Shown: positions 35,058 through 42,839 of the stretch, piece by piece | Layout: each line of letters begins with the position of its first letter | Numbering within the stretch: the first letter of the stretch is position 1 | Source of the DNA: Acidovorax sp. GBBC 1281 | GTDB lineage: Bacteria; Pseudomonadota; Gammaproteobacteria; Burkholderiales; Burkholderiaceae_C | Reading direction: 5' to 3' | Assembly: GCF_028473645.1 (NCBI RefSeq) | Contig: NZ_CP097269.1 | Span: 3,614,001-3,678,000, forward strand | Length of the DNA: 64,000 nucleotides | Translations under genes and position numbers: made by a program | The notes under the pieces: model-generated | What the model was told of the DNA's origin: nothing | What the model saw: only the letters and a program-made list of their open reading frames with translations | Database searches by the model: none

Positions 35058-36247
35058 GTGCCGGCGTTGCTCCCATATTCCGCATGGTTGTAGGCGGCGC
35101 TCACCTGATCCGGGTCGGTGTGGGAAAGCTGGGCATCGATCCAGACCTTCGGGTACCCGATTTCATGCAGTGCGGTGGACATGGTTCCCCGGATACCGTG
35201 GCCGGTCAGTTGATCGGTGTAGCCCATGCGCTTGAGTGCGGCATTCAGCGTGTTTTCGCTGATGCGTTTTTTCAGGTCGCTGTAGTGGCAGAACAGGTAC
35301 TTTTGCGCGGGCTTGAATTTCGCCAGCATGTGTCGGACGATCTCCATGGCCTGCACGGATAACGGCACGATGTAAGGGGGAATGTCGGCGGGACGCTTGC
35401 CCTCCTTGCGCATCTCCAACTGCAATTGCTTCACGACCTCGGGCGGGATGATCCACAGCCCCTGATCGAGGTGGAACTGGTCCGGGGTCGCCAAGCGCAA
35501 TTCCCCCGTCCGCACCCCGGTCAGCATCAGCAATCGCAGTCCGAGCTGGGTTTGCAGTTTGCCGTGGTATCTGCGCAAACGCTGCAGCATCGCGGGCAAC
35601 TCGGCCATGCGCAGGAACGGGTTATGGCGAACCGGAGGCTGAGGCATGGCCACGACATCCAGATCGAACGCCGGGTTCTGTTGCAGCCCGGGGACGACGA
35701 TCAGGGCGTAACGAAACAACTGGCGCAGCCATGTGCGCACTTTCTCGGCAACGCTCAGGGCCTTGCGCCGCTCGATCCTGGCAACGACCTCCAACAGGTC
35801 AGGCCGCTGGATTTCGTAGATGGGCGTTTTTCCGAGGGTGGGCAGAACATCGTTGTCGAAAACCCGTTTGATCTGCGAGAGCGTCGTTTGACGGCCTTCC
35901 TTGAGGCTCAGAGAACGGTGGATGACCCACTTGTCAAAGACAGCCTTGAAGGTGTTCTCGTCCGCCAGGCGCACGGCCTGCCGCTTTTGCTTTCGATCCG
36001 AGCGGGGATTGATCCCCTTGGCCAGCAGAGCACGGGCTCCGTCGCGCAATGCACGGGCTTCTCGCAGCCCCACTTCCGGGTAGGTTCCGAGCGACATGCG
36101 TTTTTGCTTGCCGACCCAGTAGTAACGGTAGTGCCATGCCTTGCCCCCGGTCGGAGAGACTGCGAGGCAAAGCCCGTCGATATCGCTGAGTGTGTAGGGT
36201 TTGCCGTTCGGCTTTGCGTTGCGGACGGCCATATCCGAGAGTGCCAT
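35054..36247 (-). pseudogene. Tyrosine recombinase of the ICE (IntB13-like), frameshifted after the catalytic Tyr
   Basis: A 397-residue frame. The N-terminal DUF4102 domain (ALSDMAVRNAKPNGKPYTLSDIDGLCLAVSPTG, YRYYWVGKQKRMSLGTYPEVGLREAR) and the core-binding domain precede the catalytic domain: Arg in LTGVRTGELRLA, His-x-x-Arg in GHGIRGTMSTALHEIG, His in QLSHTDPD and Tyr in AAYNHAEY. After YNHAEY the frame runs into GSNAGT and stops, whereas the adjacent frame continues EQRRHMMQDWADRL, so a one-base deletion is the simplest reading. All catalytic residues are before the break, so residual activity is possible. It reads away from tRNA-Gly, 225 bp from its 3' end, as in ICEclc-type elements. 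Confidence 0.85.
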
Positions 36248-36387
36248 GCTATCTCCTGAGCTTCGCGTCAGGGCTACATGCTTGTCTCTTTGGCCTCGCT
36301 CCTCCAGCAACAATCCGGTCTGCGCCGCGTCCGTATTGATGGACTTAAGAATGGACTTAAAAGTCCTGGATGCAGGCGGATTTCAAT

Positions 36388-36454
36388 AGACGTCACTGGA
36401 ATGAAAAAAGGGGCAAAAGCCCCTGTTTTCAACGACTTACAGACGTCAGTGGAA
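36388..36454. repeat. Pair of 14-bp direct repeats AGACGTCASTGGAA beside the attachment site
   Basis: AGACGTCACTGGAA (36388-36401) and AGACGTCAGTGGAA (36441-36454) lie between the integrase start and the tRNA 3' end and differ at one base. The second copy overlaps a 7-bp dyad TACAGAC/GTCTGTA (36438-36461). Repeats of this kind next to a tRNA-targeted integrase are candidates for arm-type integrase or excisionase binding sites. Confidence 0.5.
36404..36423 (-). terminator. Rho-independent terminator behind tRNA-Gly
   Basis: GGGGC-AAAA-GCCCC (36410-36423) followed on the minus strand by six T residues. It would stop transcripts from tRNA-Gly before they enter the integrase gene. Confidence 0.75.
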
Positions 36455-36471
36455 GTCTGTAGATCATAAAT

Positions 36472-36547
36472 TGGAGCGGGAAAAGAGTCTCGAACTCTCG
36501 ACCTCAACCTTGGCAAGGTTGCGCTCTACCAACTGAGCTATTCCCGC
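36472..36547 (-). tRNA. tRNA-Gly(GCC), ICE attachment target
   Basis: A 76-nt cloverleaf including the encoded CCA: acceptor GCGGGAA pairing with TTCCCGC, D-loop AGCTCAGTTGGTAGAGC, anticodon stem-loop CAACC-TTGCCAA-GGTTG with anticodon GCC, and T-loop GTTCGAG. The 3' end faces the integrase, and the ICE remnant lies beyond it, so this gene is the integration site and its 3' part would be one copy of the att core. Confidence 0.97.
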
Positions 36548-36564
36548 ATTTACCGAAGCCTCAC

Positions 36565-36570
36565 ATTGTA
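36565..36570 (-). promoter_or_regulatory. Candidate -10 box of tRNA-Gly
   Basis: TACAAT on the minus strand, 17 bp upstream of the tRNA 5' end. No convincing -35 is seen at 16-18 bp, so this is a weak call. Confidence 0.35.
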
Positions 36571-36632
36571 CAACGTTTGCATCGATGGGATGAATTGTAG
36601 CGCAATTTTTGGAGGCTTTCGACAAATTTCCA

Positions 36633-39056
36633 TCAATGCTTCACAGAGCCTGCAGTAGTGGAAGTTTTTTCTTCTGGCGCAGGCACTGCCGCAGCGATTT
36701 CCTCATCGGTGAGCGCGATCGGTTTGCGCTCGAGCGCCACTTCCAGCACCTTGTCGATCCACTTCACCGGCACGATTTCCAGCCCGCTCTTCACGTTCTC
36801 GGGAATCTCCTGCAGGTCCTTGACGTTCTCTTCGGGGATCAAGACGGTCTTGATGCCACCGCGCAATGCAGCCAGCAATTTTTCCTTCAGCCCACCGATG
36901 GCCGTTACCTCGCCTCGCAAGGTGATTTCTCCGGTCATCGCCACATCGCCTCGCACGGGGATGCCGGTCAGCGCCGAAACGAAAGCGGTCGTCATGGCCG
37001 CGCCGGCGCTGGGCCCGTCCTTGGGCGTCGCACCGTCGGGCACGTGGATGTGGATGTCGCGCTTTTCGAAGGCCTCGTCCTTGATGCCGAGCATGCGGGA
37101 GCGGCTGCGCACCACGGTTCGTGCCGCTTCCACCGATTCCTTCATGACATCGCCCAGCGAGCCGGTGCGCGTGATCACGCCCTTGCCGGGCATGGTGGCC
37201 GCTTCGATGGTGAGCAAATCGCCCCCCACTTCGGTCCATGCCAGGCCCACCACCTGCCCCACCTGGTTCTGCTGCTCCGCACGGCCATAGGTGTACTTGC
37301 GCACGCCAAGATAGTCGGGGAGGTTGTCCGCGGTCACCACGACTTGCGGCGTCAGCTGCTTAAGCTGCAGTCCCTTGACGACCTTGCGGCAGATCTTGGA
37401 CAACTCGCGCTCCAGCGAACGCACCCCTGCTTCGCGCGTGTAGTAGCGAACCACGTCCCGCACCGCCGACTCGGTGACTTGCAGTTCCTCGTCTTTGACG
37501 CCGTTGTTGCCCATCTGCTTGGGCAGCAGGTACTTCATGGCGATGTTGGTTTTCTCGTCTTCGGTGTAGCCCGACAGGCGGATCACTTCCATCCGGTCCA
37601 GCAGCGCCGGCGGGATGTTCATCGAATTGGAGGTGGCGACAAACATCACGTCGCTCAAATCGAAATCGACTTCGACGTAGTGGTCGCCGAACTTGTGGTT
37701 CTGCTCAGGATCGAGCACTTCCAGCAGGGCGCTCGAAGGATCGCCCCGGAAATCCGTACCCAGCTTGTCGATTTCGTCCAGCAGGAACAGCGGATTGCGC
37801 GTACCGACCTTGTTCAGGCTCTGCAGCACCTTGCCGGGCATGGCGCCGATGTAGGTCCGGCGGTGACCGCGGATCTCCGCTTCGTCACGCATACCGCCCA
37901 ACGCCATGCGCACGTATTTACGCCCGGTCGCCTTGGCAATCGACTGCCCGAGCGAGGTCTTGCCAACACCGGGTGGCCCCACCAGACACAGAATGGGGGC
38001 CTTAACCTTGTCCACGCGCTGCTGGACCGCGAGGTATTCCAGGATGCGGTCCTTGACCTTGTCGAGACCGTAATGGTCTTCATTGAGCACGCCCTCGGCA
38101 TTGGCAAGGTCGTGCTTGATCTTGGTCTTTTTGCTCCACGGCAACCCGGTGAGCACTTCAATGTAGTTGCGCACCACCGTGGCTTCGGCCGACATGGGCG
38201 ACATGAGCTTGAGCTTCTTGAGCTCGCTGTTCGCCTTCTTGCGCGCGTCAGCGGGCATCTTGGCGAGCTTGATCTTCTTTTCGATCTCCTCGATGTCCGC
38301 GCCTTCCTCGCCCTCGCCCAGTTCCTTCTGAATGGCCTTGACCTGCTCGTTCAGATAGAAATCGCGCTGGTTCTTCTCCATCTGGCGCTTCACGCGGCCA
38401 CGGATCTTCTTGTCGACATTGAGGATGTCCACTTCGCGATCCAGCTGCTCGAAGAGGTTTTCGAGGCGCAGCTTCACATCCGACAGGTCGAGCACGACCT
38501 GCTTGTTTTCCAGCTTGAGCGGCAGGTGGGCGGCAATGGTGTCCGCCAAACGCCCTGGATCATCGATGGCAGAGATCGAGGTGAGGATTTCCGGTGGAAT
38601 CTTCTTGTTCAGCTTGACGTATTGGTCGAACTGCTGCATCACGGCCCGACGCAAGGCCTCGATCTCGCTGGGCTTGCTCTCGTCCTCCTGCGCTTCGACA
38701 GGAGCCACGGTCGCGGTGAAATGGGTTTCATTGTCCTGGATGGCAGACACGAGTGCCCGCTGCTGCCCCTCGACCAGCACCTTGACGGTGCCATCAGGCA
38801 ATTTCAGCATCTGCAGGATCGTGGAAACGCAACCCACGTCGAACATGTCCGAGACGAGGGGCTCGTCCTTGGCGGCGGTTTTCTGGGCGACCAGCATGAT
38901 CCGCCGGTCGGCGTCCATGGCCAGTTCCAGCGCCTTGATGCTCTTGGGGCGTCCTACGAACAGCGGGATCACCATGTGGGGGAAGACCACGACGTCGCGC
39001 AACGGTAGCAACGGCAGGTCGATGGGGGTGGCAGGCAGTGGGGTGTGTCCGGACAT
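36633..39056 (-). CDS. lon: ATP-dependent protease Lon
   Basis: An 807-residue LonA protease of normal length. The N-terminal substrate-recognition domain (LPLLPLRDVVVFPHMVIPLFVGR) is followed by the AAA+ module with Walker A GPPGVGKTS and Walker B FLLDEIDKLG, and by the C-terminal protease domain with the catalytic Ser in DGPSAGAAM and Lys within the segment following GDVAMTGEITLRG. It degrades misfolded and regulatory proteins in the cytoplasm. ATG at 39056 is preceded by GAGGAT; upstream in-frame ATGs are less well placed. It follows clpX on the same strand with 139 bp between, where a heat-shock-type promoter is visible. Confidence 0.98.
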   Translation of the reverse strand: MSGHTPLPATPIDLPLLPLRDVVVFPHMVIPLFVGRPKSIKALELAMDADRRIMLVAQKTAAKDEPLVSDMFDVGCVSTILQMLKLPDGTVKVLVEGQQRALVSAIQDNETHFTATVAPVEAQEDESKPSEIEALRRAVMQQFDQYVKLNKKIPPEILTSISAIDDPGRLADTIAAHLPLKLENKQVVLDLSDVKLRLENLFEQLDREVDILNVDKKIRGRVKRQMEKNQRDFYLNEQVKAIQKELGEGEEGADIEEIEKKIKLAKMPADARKKANSELKKLKLMSPMSAEATVVRNYIEVLTGLPWSKKTKIKHDLANAEGVLNEDHYGLDKVKDRILEYLAVQQRVDKVKAPILCLVGPPGVGKTSLGQSIAKATGRKYVRMALGGMRDEAEIRGHRRTYIGAMPGKVLQSLNKVGTRNPLFLLDEIDKLGTDFRGDPSSALLEVLDPEQNHKFGDHYVEVDFDLSDVMFVATSNSMNIPPALLDRMEVIRLSGYTEDEKTNIAMKYLLPKQMGNNGVKDEELQVTESAVRDVVRYYTREAGVRSLERELSKICRKVVKGLQLKQLTPQVVVTADNLPDYLGVRKYTYGRAEQQNQVGQVVGLAWTEVGGDLLTIEAATMPGKGVITRTGSLGDVMKESVEAARTVVRSRSRMLGIKDEAFEKRDIHIHVPDGATPKDGPSAGAAMTTAFVSALTGIPVRGDVAMTGEITLRGEVTAIGGLKEKLLAALRGGIKTVLIPEENVKDLQEIPENVKSGLEIVPVKWIDKVLEVALERKPIALTDEEIAAAVPAPEEKTSTTAGSVKH

Positions 39057-39081
39057 GGAAATCCTCATGAAGCTGCTTGGA

Positions 39082-39108
39082 ATATGGTCCAACAGCGAGA
39101 TTTTTCAA
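39082..39108 (-). promoter_or_regulatory. Candidate sigma-32 (heat-shock) promoter of lon
   Basis: On the minus strand TTGAAA (39103-39108) is followed by CCATAT (39082-39087) with 15 bp between, close to the RpoH consensus CTTGAAA / CCCCATNT. It ends about 25 bp before the lon start codon. Lon is a heat-shock protein in most proteobacteria. Confidence 0.5.
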
Positions 39109-39195
39109 CCCACCACTATCGCCGATGAAGCGAAGGCGATGGGTTGCAGGCGGAGAGGACTGCAGGCGGCTGCTGCGTTACCGGCGGGCCGCGCC

Positions 39196-40461
39196 TCAGG
39201 CTTTCTTGGCGGCCTCTCGGTACACGAGCAGGGGCGCCTTGTTTTCCTCGATGGTGGACTCGTCCACCACCACTTTTTCCACATTGGTGGCATTGGGCAG
39301 GTCGAACATGGTGCTGATCAGCGATTGCTCCAGAATCGACCGCAGGCCGCGCGCGCCGGTCTTGCGGGCGAGCGCCTTGCGGGCAATGGCCTTGAGCGCC
39401 GCAGGGCGGATCTCCAGGTCCACGCCCTCCATGGACAGCAGCTTGTTGTACTGCTTGACCAGTGCGTTCTTGGGCTCGGTCAGGATCTGGACCAGCGCAT
39501 CCTCGCTGAGCTCGGCCAGGGCCGTCACGACGGGCATGCGGCCCACCAGTTCGGGAATGAGACCGAACTTGATCAGATCTTCGGGCTCGATCTCGGTGAA
39601 CACCTCGGTCAGGGACCGTTGCTTCTTGCTCTTGACCGACGCCCCAAAACCGATGCCCGAGGCCTCCGTGCGGTTCTCGATCACCTTCTCCAGGCCCGCG
39701 AATGCGCCGCCGCAGATGAACAGGATGTTCGTCGTGTCGATCTGCAGGAAGTCCTGGTTGGGATGCTTGCGGCCACCCTGCGGGGGCACGCTGGCCATGG
39801 TGCCTTCGATGAGCTTGAGCAGCGCCTGCTGAACCCCTTCGCCCGACACGTCCCGCGTGATGGACGGGTTGTCCGACTTGCGGGAAATCTTGTCGATCTC
39901 GTCGATGTAGACGATGCCGCGCTGGGCCCGCTCCACTTCGTAGTTGCAGCTTTGCAGGAGCTTTTGCACGATGTTCTCGACGTCTTCACCCACGTAGCCG
40001 GCCTCGGTCAAGGTGGTGGCGTCCGCCATCACGAAAGGCACGTCCAGCATGCGGGCCAGCGTCTGGGCCAGCAGCGTCTTGCCCGAGCCGGTGGGCCCGA
40101 TCAGCAGGATGTTGCTCTTGGACAGTTCCACCTCGTCCTTGCCGGCCTTGTCCTTGTGGCGCAACCGCTTGTAGTGGTTGTACACGGCCACGGCCAGCGT
40201 GCGCTTGGCGAAGTCCTGGCCGATGACGTAGCTGTCCAGGTTCGCCTTGATCTCCGCGGGGGTGGGAAGGTCGCCGCGCGATTCGCGCGTGCCGTCGGCT
40301 GCTGGAAGCTCGTCCCGAATGATTTCATTGCACAGGTCGATGCACTCGTCGCAGATAAAAACCGACGGACCGGCGATCAGCTTCTTTACCTCGTGCTGGC
40401 TTTTGCCGCAGAAGGAGCAGTAAAGGGTTTTTTCGCTGGAAGAGCCTTTTTTCTCGGCCAT
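39196..40461 (-). CDS. clpX: ATP-dependent Clp protease ATP-binding subunit ClpX
   Basis: A 421-residue unfoldase. The N-terminal zinc-binding domain has four Cys (CSFCGKSQ...[10 protein letters not shown]); the AAA+ module shows Walker [16 protein letters not shown], Walker [11 protein letters not shown] and sensor Arg motifs; IGFGASV is near the ClpP-docking IGF loop. It unfolds tagged substrates and feeds them to ClpP, whose gene lies 100 bp upstream on the same strand. A terminator-like hairpin separates the two, so clpX may have its own promoter or be expressed by read-through. Confidence 0.98.
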   Translation of the reverse strand: MAEKKGSSSEKTLYCSFCGKSQHEVKKLIAGPSVFICDECIDLCNEIIRDELPAADGTRESRGDLPTPAEIKANLDSYVIGQDFAKRTLAVAVYNHYKRLRHKDKAGKDEVELSKSNILLIGPTGSGKTLLAQTLARMLDVPFVMADATTLTEAGYVGEDVENIVQKLLQSCNYEVERAQRGIVYIDEIDKISRKSDNPSITRDVSGEGVQQALLKLIEGTMASVPPQGGRKHPNQDFLQIDTTNILFICGGAFAGLEKVIENRTEASGIGFGASVKSKKQRSLTEVFTEIEPEDLIKFGLIPELVGRMPVVTALAELSEDALVQILTEPKNALVKQYNKLLSMEGVDLEIRPAALKAIARKALARKTGARGLRSILEQSLISTMFDLPNATNVEKVVVDESTIEENKAPLLVYREAAKKA

Positions 40462-40505
40462 GGGGGCAATGCCTCGTGTTGCGGAACGTTGTCGGGATGA
40501 TAACG

Positions 40506-40541
40506 AAATAAAAAACGGCGTCTTCCCTGGGGAAAACGCCG
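40506..40541 (-). terminator. Rho-independent terminator downstream of clpP
   Basis: The stem CGGCGT/ACGCCG (40516-40521 and 40536-40541) is extended by TTCCC/GGGAA and followed on the minus strand by TTTTTTATTT. It would reduce read-through from clpP into clpX. Confidence 0.75.
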
Positions 40542-40561
40542 CGTATTCCCTTGCGGAGCGA

Positions 40562-41170
40562 TCAGGGGCGCTTGGCGATCACCTGATCGACCAGACCGTA
40601 TTCCTTGGCCTCATCGGCCGTGAGGAAGTAGTCGCGCTCGGTGTCGTTCTTGACCTTGTCCAGGGGCTGTCCGGTGCGTTCCGCCAGGATGCGGTTCATC
40701 TGGTCCTTGGTACGCAGAATGTCGCGTGCGTGGATTTCGATGTCCGTCGCCTGGCCACGGGCCCCGCCCAGCACCTGGTGGATCATGATCTTGGAGTTCG
40801 GCAGGGAAAACCGCTTGCCCTTGGCACCGGCGGCCAGCAGGAAGGCGCCCATGCTGGCGGCAAAGCCCACGCACATGGTCGACACATCGGGCTTGATGAA
40901 CTGCATGGTGTCGTAGATCGCCATGCCGGCCGTGACGCTGCCGCCCGGGGAGTTTATATAGAACGAGATGTCCTTGTCGGGGTTCTCGCTTTCGAGGAAC
41001 AGCAACTGGGCCACCACGAGGTTGGCGGTCTGGTCATTGACCTCGCCCACCAAAAAAATAATGCGCTCTTTCAGCAGCCGCGAATAGATGTCGTAGGAGC
41101 GTTCGCCGCGCCCCGACTGCTCGATGACCATGGGGACCATGCCCAAGGCTTGTGTTTCCAGTGCACTCAT
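40562..41170 (-). CDS. clpP: ATP-dependent Clp protease proteolytic subunit ClpP
   Basis: A 202-residue serine peptidase. The catalytic triad is seen as Ser in GFAASMGAF, His in [12 protein letters not shown] and Asp in [29 protein letters not shown] is the oligomerisation/substrate strand. It forms the barrel that degrades substrates unfolded by ClpX. ATG at 41170 has a perfectly spaced AGGAG; the in-frame ATG at 41185 does not. It lies between tig and clpX, the usual beta-proteobacterial order. Confidence 0.98.
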   Translation of the reverse strand: MSALETQALGMVPMVIEQSGRGERSYDIYSRLLKERIIFLVGEVNDQTANLVVAQLLFLESENPDKDISFYINSPGGSVTAGMAIYDTMQFIKPDVSTMCVGFAASMGAFLLAAGAKGKRFSLPNSKIMIHQVLGGARGQATDIEIHARDILRTKDQMNRILAERTGQPLDKVKNDTERDYFLTADEAKEYGLVDQVIAKRP

Positions 41171-41211
41171 GTTTTCTCCTGTCATGCGGATACTGTACCC
41201 AGAAATGAATT

Positions 41212-41239
41212 GGGGCTTGTGCACGCAAGCACAAGCCCC
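41212..41239. terminator. Perfect 11-bp hairpin between tig and clpP
   Basis: GGGGCTTGTGC (41212-41222) pairs with GCACAAGCCCC (41229-41239) around a 6-base loop. The minus-strand transcript continues AATTCATTTC, only moderately U-rich, so it may be a leaky terminator or an mRNA-stabilising structure after tig. Confidence 0.55.
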
Positions 41240-41294
41240 CGATGTCATCCAGCCGCCAGAAACCGCAATCGGGCGGTCCGGCGGCAGCAGCGCA

Positions 41295-42605
41295 TCAGCC
41301 CTGGCCCATCAGTTCGTCGAAGGAAACGGACTTGTCCGTCACCTTGGCCTTGCCCATCACGAAGTCGGTCACGTTGTTTTCGATGACGACGGCCTCGACT
41401 TCGGCCAGACGCTGACGGTCGCCAAAGTACCAGCGCACGACGTCTTCCGGCTTTTCGTAGCTGGCGGCCAGTTCGTCCACGTGGGCCTTCAGTTGCTCGG
41501 GCTTGGCGTGCAGTTCATTGGCACGCACCAGTTCGGCCACCACGAGGCCCAGGCGCACGCGGCGCTCGGCCTGGGGGCGGAACACGTCTTCCGGGATTTC
41601 GGCCTTGTCGGCGTCCTTGATGCCGCGTTGCTTCAGGTCGGCACGGGCACCTTCCAGCAGGCGGGCGATCTCGGCCTGCACGCTGGCATTGGGCAGGTCC
41701 AGCTCGGCCTTGGACACCAGGGCGTCCATCACGGCCTGCTTGTTGCGGGCCAGCAGGCGGAACTTGACTTCGCGTTCCAGGTTTTTCTTGATGTCGGCGC
41801 GCAGGCCGTCGACCGTGCCGTCGGCGATGCCGAGGGACTTGGCGAGCTGCTCGTTCACTTCGGGCAGGTGGGCGGCTTCGATCTTCTTCACGGTGACCAT
41901 GAAGTCAGCCGTCTTGCCGGCCACGTCCTTGCCGTGGTAGTCCTCGGGGAAGGCCAACGGGAAGGTCTTGCTTTCGCCGGACTTCATGCCACGCACGGCG
42001 TCTTCGAATTCCTTGAGCATCTGGCCTTCGCCGACCAGGAACTGGAAGTCTTCGGCCTTGCCGCCGGAGAAGGTTTCGCCGTCGATCTTGCCTTCGAAGT
42101 CGACCGTCACGCGGTCGCCGTCTTCAGCGGCGGCGGCTTGCGCGCGCTGGGCGAAGCTGCGGCGCTGCTTGCGCAGGATGTCAATGGTCTTGTCGATGGC
42201 GGCGTCGGTCACTTCAGCGGACAGCTTTTCGACTTCGGCGCCGGCCAGATCGGCGATCTTGACTTCAGGGAACACCTCGAAAATGGCGTCGAAGGTGACC
42301 TGGCCTTCCGGCGCGCCGTCTTTTTCGGTGATGCGGGGCTGGCCGGCCACGCGCAGGTTGGCTTCGTTGGCGGCCTGGGCGAACGCCTCGCCGACCTTGT
42401 CGTTCAGCACTTCGTACTGGACCGAGTAGCCATAGCGCTGGGCCACGACGTTCATCGGCACCTTGCCGGGACGGAAGCCGTCCATCTTCACGGTGCGGGC
42501 CAGGCGCTTGAGGCGCGAGTCGACCTCGGACTGGATCGCGGTGAGGGGCAAGCTCAGCGTGATCTTGCGCTCGAGCTTTTCAAGGGTTTCAACAGTAACG
42601 GCCAT
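41295..42605 (-). CDS. tig: Trigger factor (ribosome-associated chaperone/prolyl isomerase)
   Basis: A 436-residue chaperone of normal length. The N-terminal ribosome-binding domain contains [17 protein letters not shown] (ribosome docking GFRxGKxP motif); the FKBP-like isomerase domain spans about residues 150-245 ([36 protein letters not shown]); the helical chaperone arms follow. It acts at the exit tunnel on nascent chains. ATG at 42605 has AGGAAGAG upstream; a longer in-frame reading extends through the tRNA-Leu gene and is not real. Confidence 0.98.
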   Translation of the reverse strand: MAVTVETLEKLERKITLSLPLTAIQSEVDSRLKRLARTVKMDGFRPGKVPMNVVAQRYGYSVQYEVLNDKVGEAFAQAANEANLRVAGQPRITEKDGAPEGQVTFDAIFEVFPEVKIADLAGAEVEKLSAEVTDAAIDKTIDILRKQRRSFAQRAQAAAAEDGDRVTVDFEGKIDGETFSGGKAEDFQFLVGEGQMLKEFEDAVRGMKSGESKTFPLAFPEDYHGKDVAGKTADFMVTVKKIEAAHLPEVNEQLAKSLGIADGTVDGLRADIKKNLEREVKFRLLARNKQAVMDALVSKAELDLPNASVQAEIARLLEGARADLKQRGIKDADKAEIPEDVFRPQAERRVRLGLVVAELVRANELHAKPEQLKAHVDELAASYEKPEDVVRWYFGDRQRLAEVEAVVIENNVTDFVMGKAKVTDKSVSFDELMGQG

Positions 42606-42659
42606 GGCTCTTCCTCTATGAATATGGGGACCGTGACGGCTGCTTTTGCAGCCGCACCG

Positions 42660-42746
42660 TGGTGCGCGGGGGGGGACTCGAACCCCCACACCATTGCTGG
42701 CGTCAGGACCTAAACCTGGTGCGTCTACCAATTTCGCCACCCGCGC
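42660..42746 (-). tRNA. tRNA-Leu(UAG)
   Basis: An 87-nt class II tRNA including the encoded CCA. Acceptor GCGCGGG pairs with CCCGCGC, the D-arm reads GGCGAAATTGGTAGACGC, and the anticodon loop TTTAGGT gives anticodon TAG. There is a variable arm and the T-loop GTTCGAGTC. It lies 54 bp upstream of tig on the same strand. Confidence 0.96.
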
Positions 42747-42839
42747 AAACTTACAGACAAAACAGGCGACCGGCAGGGCCGGCCACCTGTGTGAAATTGG
42801 TCAACCTTCGATTTTACCTTGTCGGCGGACCGTCTCCGA

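Larger units (their letters stand above)
9747..36471. mobile_element. Decayed ICEclc/PFGI-1-type integrative conjugative element with opine-like cargo
   Basis: The right end is fixed by the integrase abutting the 3' end of tRNA-Gly(GCC), the known attachment target of the ICEclc family. The backbone runs DsbA-like, PFL_4709, PFL_4710, PFL_4711, small membrane protein, TraG-like, DUF3742, [cargo], TraI relaxase, [IS elements, YaaW], integrase. The left boundary is uncertain: genes normally lying beyond the DsbA-like protein (VirB4-type ATPase, other mating-pair genes, TraD coupling protein) are missing, and I found no copy of the tRNA 3' end in the left part of the window. Together with the broken DUF3742 and frameshifted integrase this indicates an immobile remnant. 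Confidence 0.75.

Noticed and set aside
36609..39008. A 799-codon plus-strand open frame opposite lon
   Set aside because: Shadow of lon, rich in His/Leu/Asp with no family features.
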